Positions 46,791 to 48,479 of a stretch of DNA of 48,479 nucleotides are shown piece after piece. The position numbers and the translations under genes were made by a program. How positions within the stretch are numbered: the stretch's first letter is position 1; the number at the start of each line of letters is the position of its first letter. Under the pieces are notes generated by a model, which did not search any database, was not told the DNA's origin, and was given only the letters and a program-made list of their open reading frames with translations. The stretch spans positions 1 through 48,479 of the forward strand of contig CAZKUV010000002.1 in the NCBI GenBank assembly GCA_964556075.1, in the 5' to 3' direction. This stretch comes from JAUIHN01 sp964556075. GTDB taxonomy: Bacteria > Patescibacteriota > Saccharimonadia > Saccharimonadales > Saccharimonadaceae.

Positions 46791-48179
46791 ATGTCTGAGC
46801 AGTATCACTCCGGTTACGAACCCGTCGATGAGCAGCCTGAACGCTCAGTCAGGCTGGACAGGAGACGCCTCCTAACAATGGGCGGCGGCGCTCTTGCGCT
46901 TGCCTCGGTCGGGGTGTATGGACTTGATCGCTACGAACAACGTCAGGAGCCCGAGCTTGATGCCTATGACGCCTTTTTGATTGGCGACGTCAGTCATCTC
47001 AAAGCCGCCGAGGACAAACTACTGCGCGGCGAGGTTTACCGAGCGGAATTCAGCAAAGAACAGACGGCAGAGTTGGTAAAACATGTCACTCTGTTAAACG
47101 TTACCAAGTGGTACAAGGAACACGATATCAACAGCGTGGCGGTTCGCATCGATGAGAGTGACGTGAGCACTCCCGAACACAGCGATGACGACGCGCTCGA
47201 CGTGATAGTAAAAGTCGAGGTCCAACGTCTGCTCGGTCTCCGAAAGCTCGCGGGTCCGCAGTCGGATATGTTCGACCACGAATATGTTGTTGGGACCCGA
47301 TTTGTAAACGGCAGAAAAAAACGACTTCCGGAACACGACCTTGAGACTCCTGCCCTTGAGAGCGCTAATACGATTGTGCGCGAATGGGTTGATAGCCCCC
47401 ATCCAAACGTTAGCGATTTTCTCGGGGACGAGGAAGAGGATTCGGTCGAGAGTGTGTTATGGAACACCGTGAATAATTTCGAAATGAGTCTGCGCGACGC
47501 AGCCGAGCCACTGCAAGAGAAACTTGGCGAAGATAGGCTGATTGTCATTGCTGGCATTCATGACGATGCGTTGTCAGTCGCGTTCACGACCGATACCCTG
47601 CTCGCGCATGAAGCCAAACGGCATGAAAAACGATACGAGATAAAAAGCGATGATGCGCCGAGACTTTCCGATAGATTGACCCGGATTAGCGATTCGCTGA
47701 TGAGCCCTGCTATGCACAGGCGGCTTGAGTTGGCGAATCTCAGCTCGTCCGACTATTTGAAGCAGGCGGCTGAAGAAAACAGATTCAAAAAGCGCGCCGA
47801 GCGGACCGATCATGGACGCAAGAAAACGGTCTGTCTCGCTTTCGAAGGCAGGGATATCGACGAGGACGTCGACCTCTACTTCTCATGGTTAGAGAATAAG
47901 ACCGATCCGAAGGTCATCTCTTCATCAGAAATAGGCTTTTACCTTAACGACTCGATGCAGCTCGCTCCAAAACCAGAGCGACCTCGAAGCGAGCCGCTGA
48001 GCGAATCGATGTCTGTGAGGATTATCCGAGCTATTGCCGACGACCCCACCATCACCGAGGAAGACCTGCTCATGAGAGATGATTATATAGTTGCATCACC
48101 GTTGATTAACGACCAGATCGTTAGCTGCAAGGTCAACCCGAACAACGGTCAGGTCATCCTCTCGACCCATATGTCGTAA
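46791..48179 (+). CDS. Tat-like anchored protein of unknown function
   Basis: A 462-residue protein. After a polar N-terminus comes VRLDRRRLLTMGGGALALASVGVYG, a twin-arginine-type signal anchor (RRxLL then a hydrophobic stretch, about residues 22-43). The exported part is highly charged (many Asp, Glu, Arg) without cysteines in the first half; blocks include DDALDVIVKVEVQRLLGLRKLAG, ERLIVIAGIHDDALSVAF-like and KKTVCLAFEGRDIDEDVDLYFSW. No family recognised. An ATG further upstream in frame (46698) is possible, but the consensus promoter lies inside that extension, so the start at 46791 is preferred. The gene is followed by the convergent PgeF-like gene. Confidence 0.75.
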   Translation: MSEQYHSGYEPVDEQPERSVRLDRRRLLTMGGGALALASVGVYGLDRYEQRQEPELDAYDAFLIGDVSHLKAAEDKLLRGEVYRAEFSKEQTAELVKHVTLLNVTKWYKEHDINSVAVRIDESDVSTPEHSDDDALDVIVKVEVQRLLGLRKLAGPQSDMFDHEYVVGTRFVNGRKKRLPEHDLETPALESANTIVREWVDSPHPNVSDFLGDEEEDSVESVLWNTVNNFEMSLRDAAEPLQEKLGEDRLIVIAGIHDDALSVAFTTDTLLAHEAKRHEKRYEIKSDDAPRLSDRLTRISDSLMSPAMHRRLELANLSSSDYLKQAAEENRFKKRAERTDHGRKKTVCLAFEGRDIDEDVDLYFSWLENKTDPKVISSSEIGFYLNDSMQLAPKPERPRSEPLSESMSVRIIRAIADDPTITEEDLLMRDDYIVASPLINDQIVSCKVNPNNGQVILSTHMS

Positions 48180-48188
48180 CCGATGCGG

Positions 48189-48479
48189 TTATTCTACCAT
48201 CATTGCGACGAGCGCGAATCTGTCGTCGGTCGGACGATTGCCGGCGAGGAATTCGCTGTGCGAGAAGTAATCCGGACTCGCCGCGGTGTCGACGTAACTG
48301 ATTTCAATATTATCCGGTCTGACACCCGCCTCCAGCAACTGCGTGGTCGCAGCTTCATGAAGGCTTATCCCGCCGAGCGCGTAGAGCGGATAGCTTTCTT
48401 TGCCGACAGCAGGACTCAACCAGACGGCTAGGTCGAAAGGATTACTGCCAAACTCATTCTTCAAGTATTCGATGCTCTT
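48189..48479 (-). CDS. PgeF/YfiH-like (multicopper-oxidase-like, laccase-domain) protein, C-terminal part
   Basis: The frame is open to the right edge (97 codons visible). The visible C-terminus DLAVWLSPAVGKESYPL, ISLHEAATTQLLEAGVRPDNIEISYVDTAAS and YFSHSEFLAGNRPTDDRFALVAMM resembles the end of YfiH/PgeF proteins (usual consensus LGIxPxNIxxSxxDT...FFSxRR...GRxAxxI). The normal Cys of the CT motif is Asp-Thr here, and the R-R of FSyRRd is absent, so the copy is divergent. The family cleaves purine nucleosides or edits peptidoglycan precursors. Only part of the gene is in the window. Confidence 0.6.
   Translation of the reverse strand, partial: KSIEYLKNEFGSNPFDLAVWLSPAVGKESYPLYALGGISLHEAATTQLLEAGVRPDNIEISYVDTAASPDYFSHSEFLAGNRPTDDRFALVAMMVE

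Overview
The window looks like a chromosomal segment of a Patescibacteria/CPR bacterium, most likely Candidatus Saccharibacteria (TM7). Pointers are a 626-residue alanyl-tRNA synthetase that stops after the editing domain, a 495-residue MetRS, many GFTIVELLIVIVVIAILAA-type pilins, a set of PilX/W/V-like minor pilins, an FtsA/PilM-like ATPase beside a one-helix envelope protein, and many core genes whose extended -10 box (TGnTATAMT) sits right before the start codon, as expected for leaderless mRNAs. The assignment is inferred from gene content; no marker phylogeny could be run. Two runs of ten N (26345-26354, 29767-29776) show a scaffolded draft assembly.

Left part (1-12.1 kb): an ArsR regulator with the start of a downstream gene; a minus-strand operon ArsR - AHSA1/SRPBCC - DUF1801 - GyrI-like - VOC (frameshifted) - LiaF-like - DUF1697, which has the look of a mobile accessory set; an unknown polytopic membrane protein; TrhO; an MFS exporter; an ABC exporter; ribosomal protein L25; a DedA protein; and a LOG-family protein.

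Middle (12.1-27.3 kb): a type IV pilus region interrupted by uvrA and exonuclease I. It holds two pilins (one broken by an in-frame TGA), then four large PilX/GspK-like paralogues, one small pilin, two PilW-like and two PilV-like genes arranged as two copies of an X-W-V module. Palindromic AGTATACT cores lie between the divergent X/pilin and W genes.

Right part (27.3-48.5 kb): a DUF475/TerC membrane protein, the GTPase Obg, then an envelope and division block (LysM-CHAP hydrolase with a long structured 5' leader, MltG, RuvX, a one-helix protein, FtsA/PilM-like), alaS, two more pilins, and an operon of TatD, two unknown proteins, cysteine desulfurase, YdcF-like protein and MnmA, which links sulfur donation to tRNA 2-thiolation. 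Two small secreted proteins with four matching cysteines follow, each with its own promoter, a shared leader motif, a hairpin that displays the ribosome binding site in its loop, and a strong terminator. metG, a Tat-like anchored unknown protein with a consensus promoter, and the end of a PgeF/YfiH-like gene close the window.

The best candidates for undescribed biology are the paired secreted four-cysteine proteins with their matched leaders, the structured leader in front of the LysM-CHAP gene (with a probable ATT start), and the duplicated minor-pilin modules.
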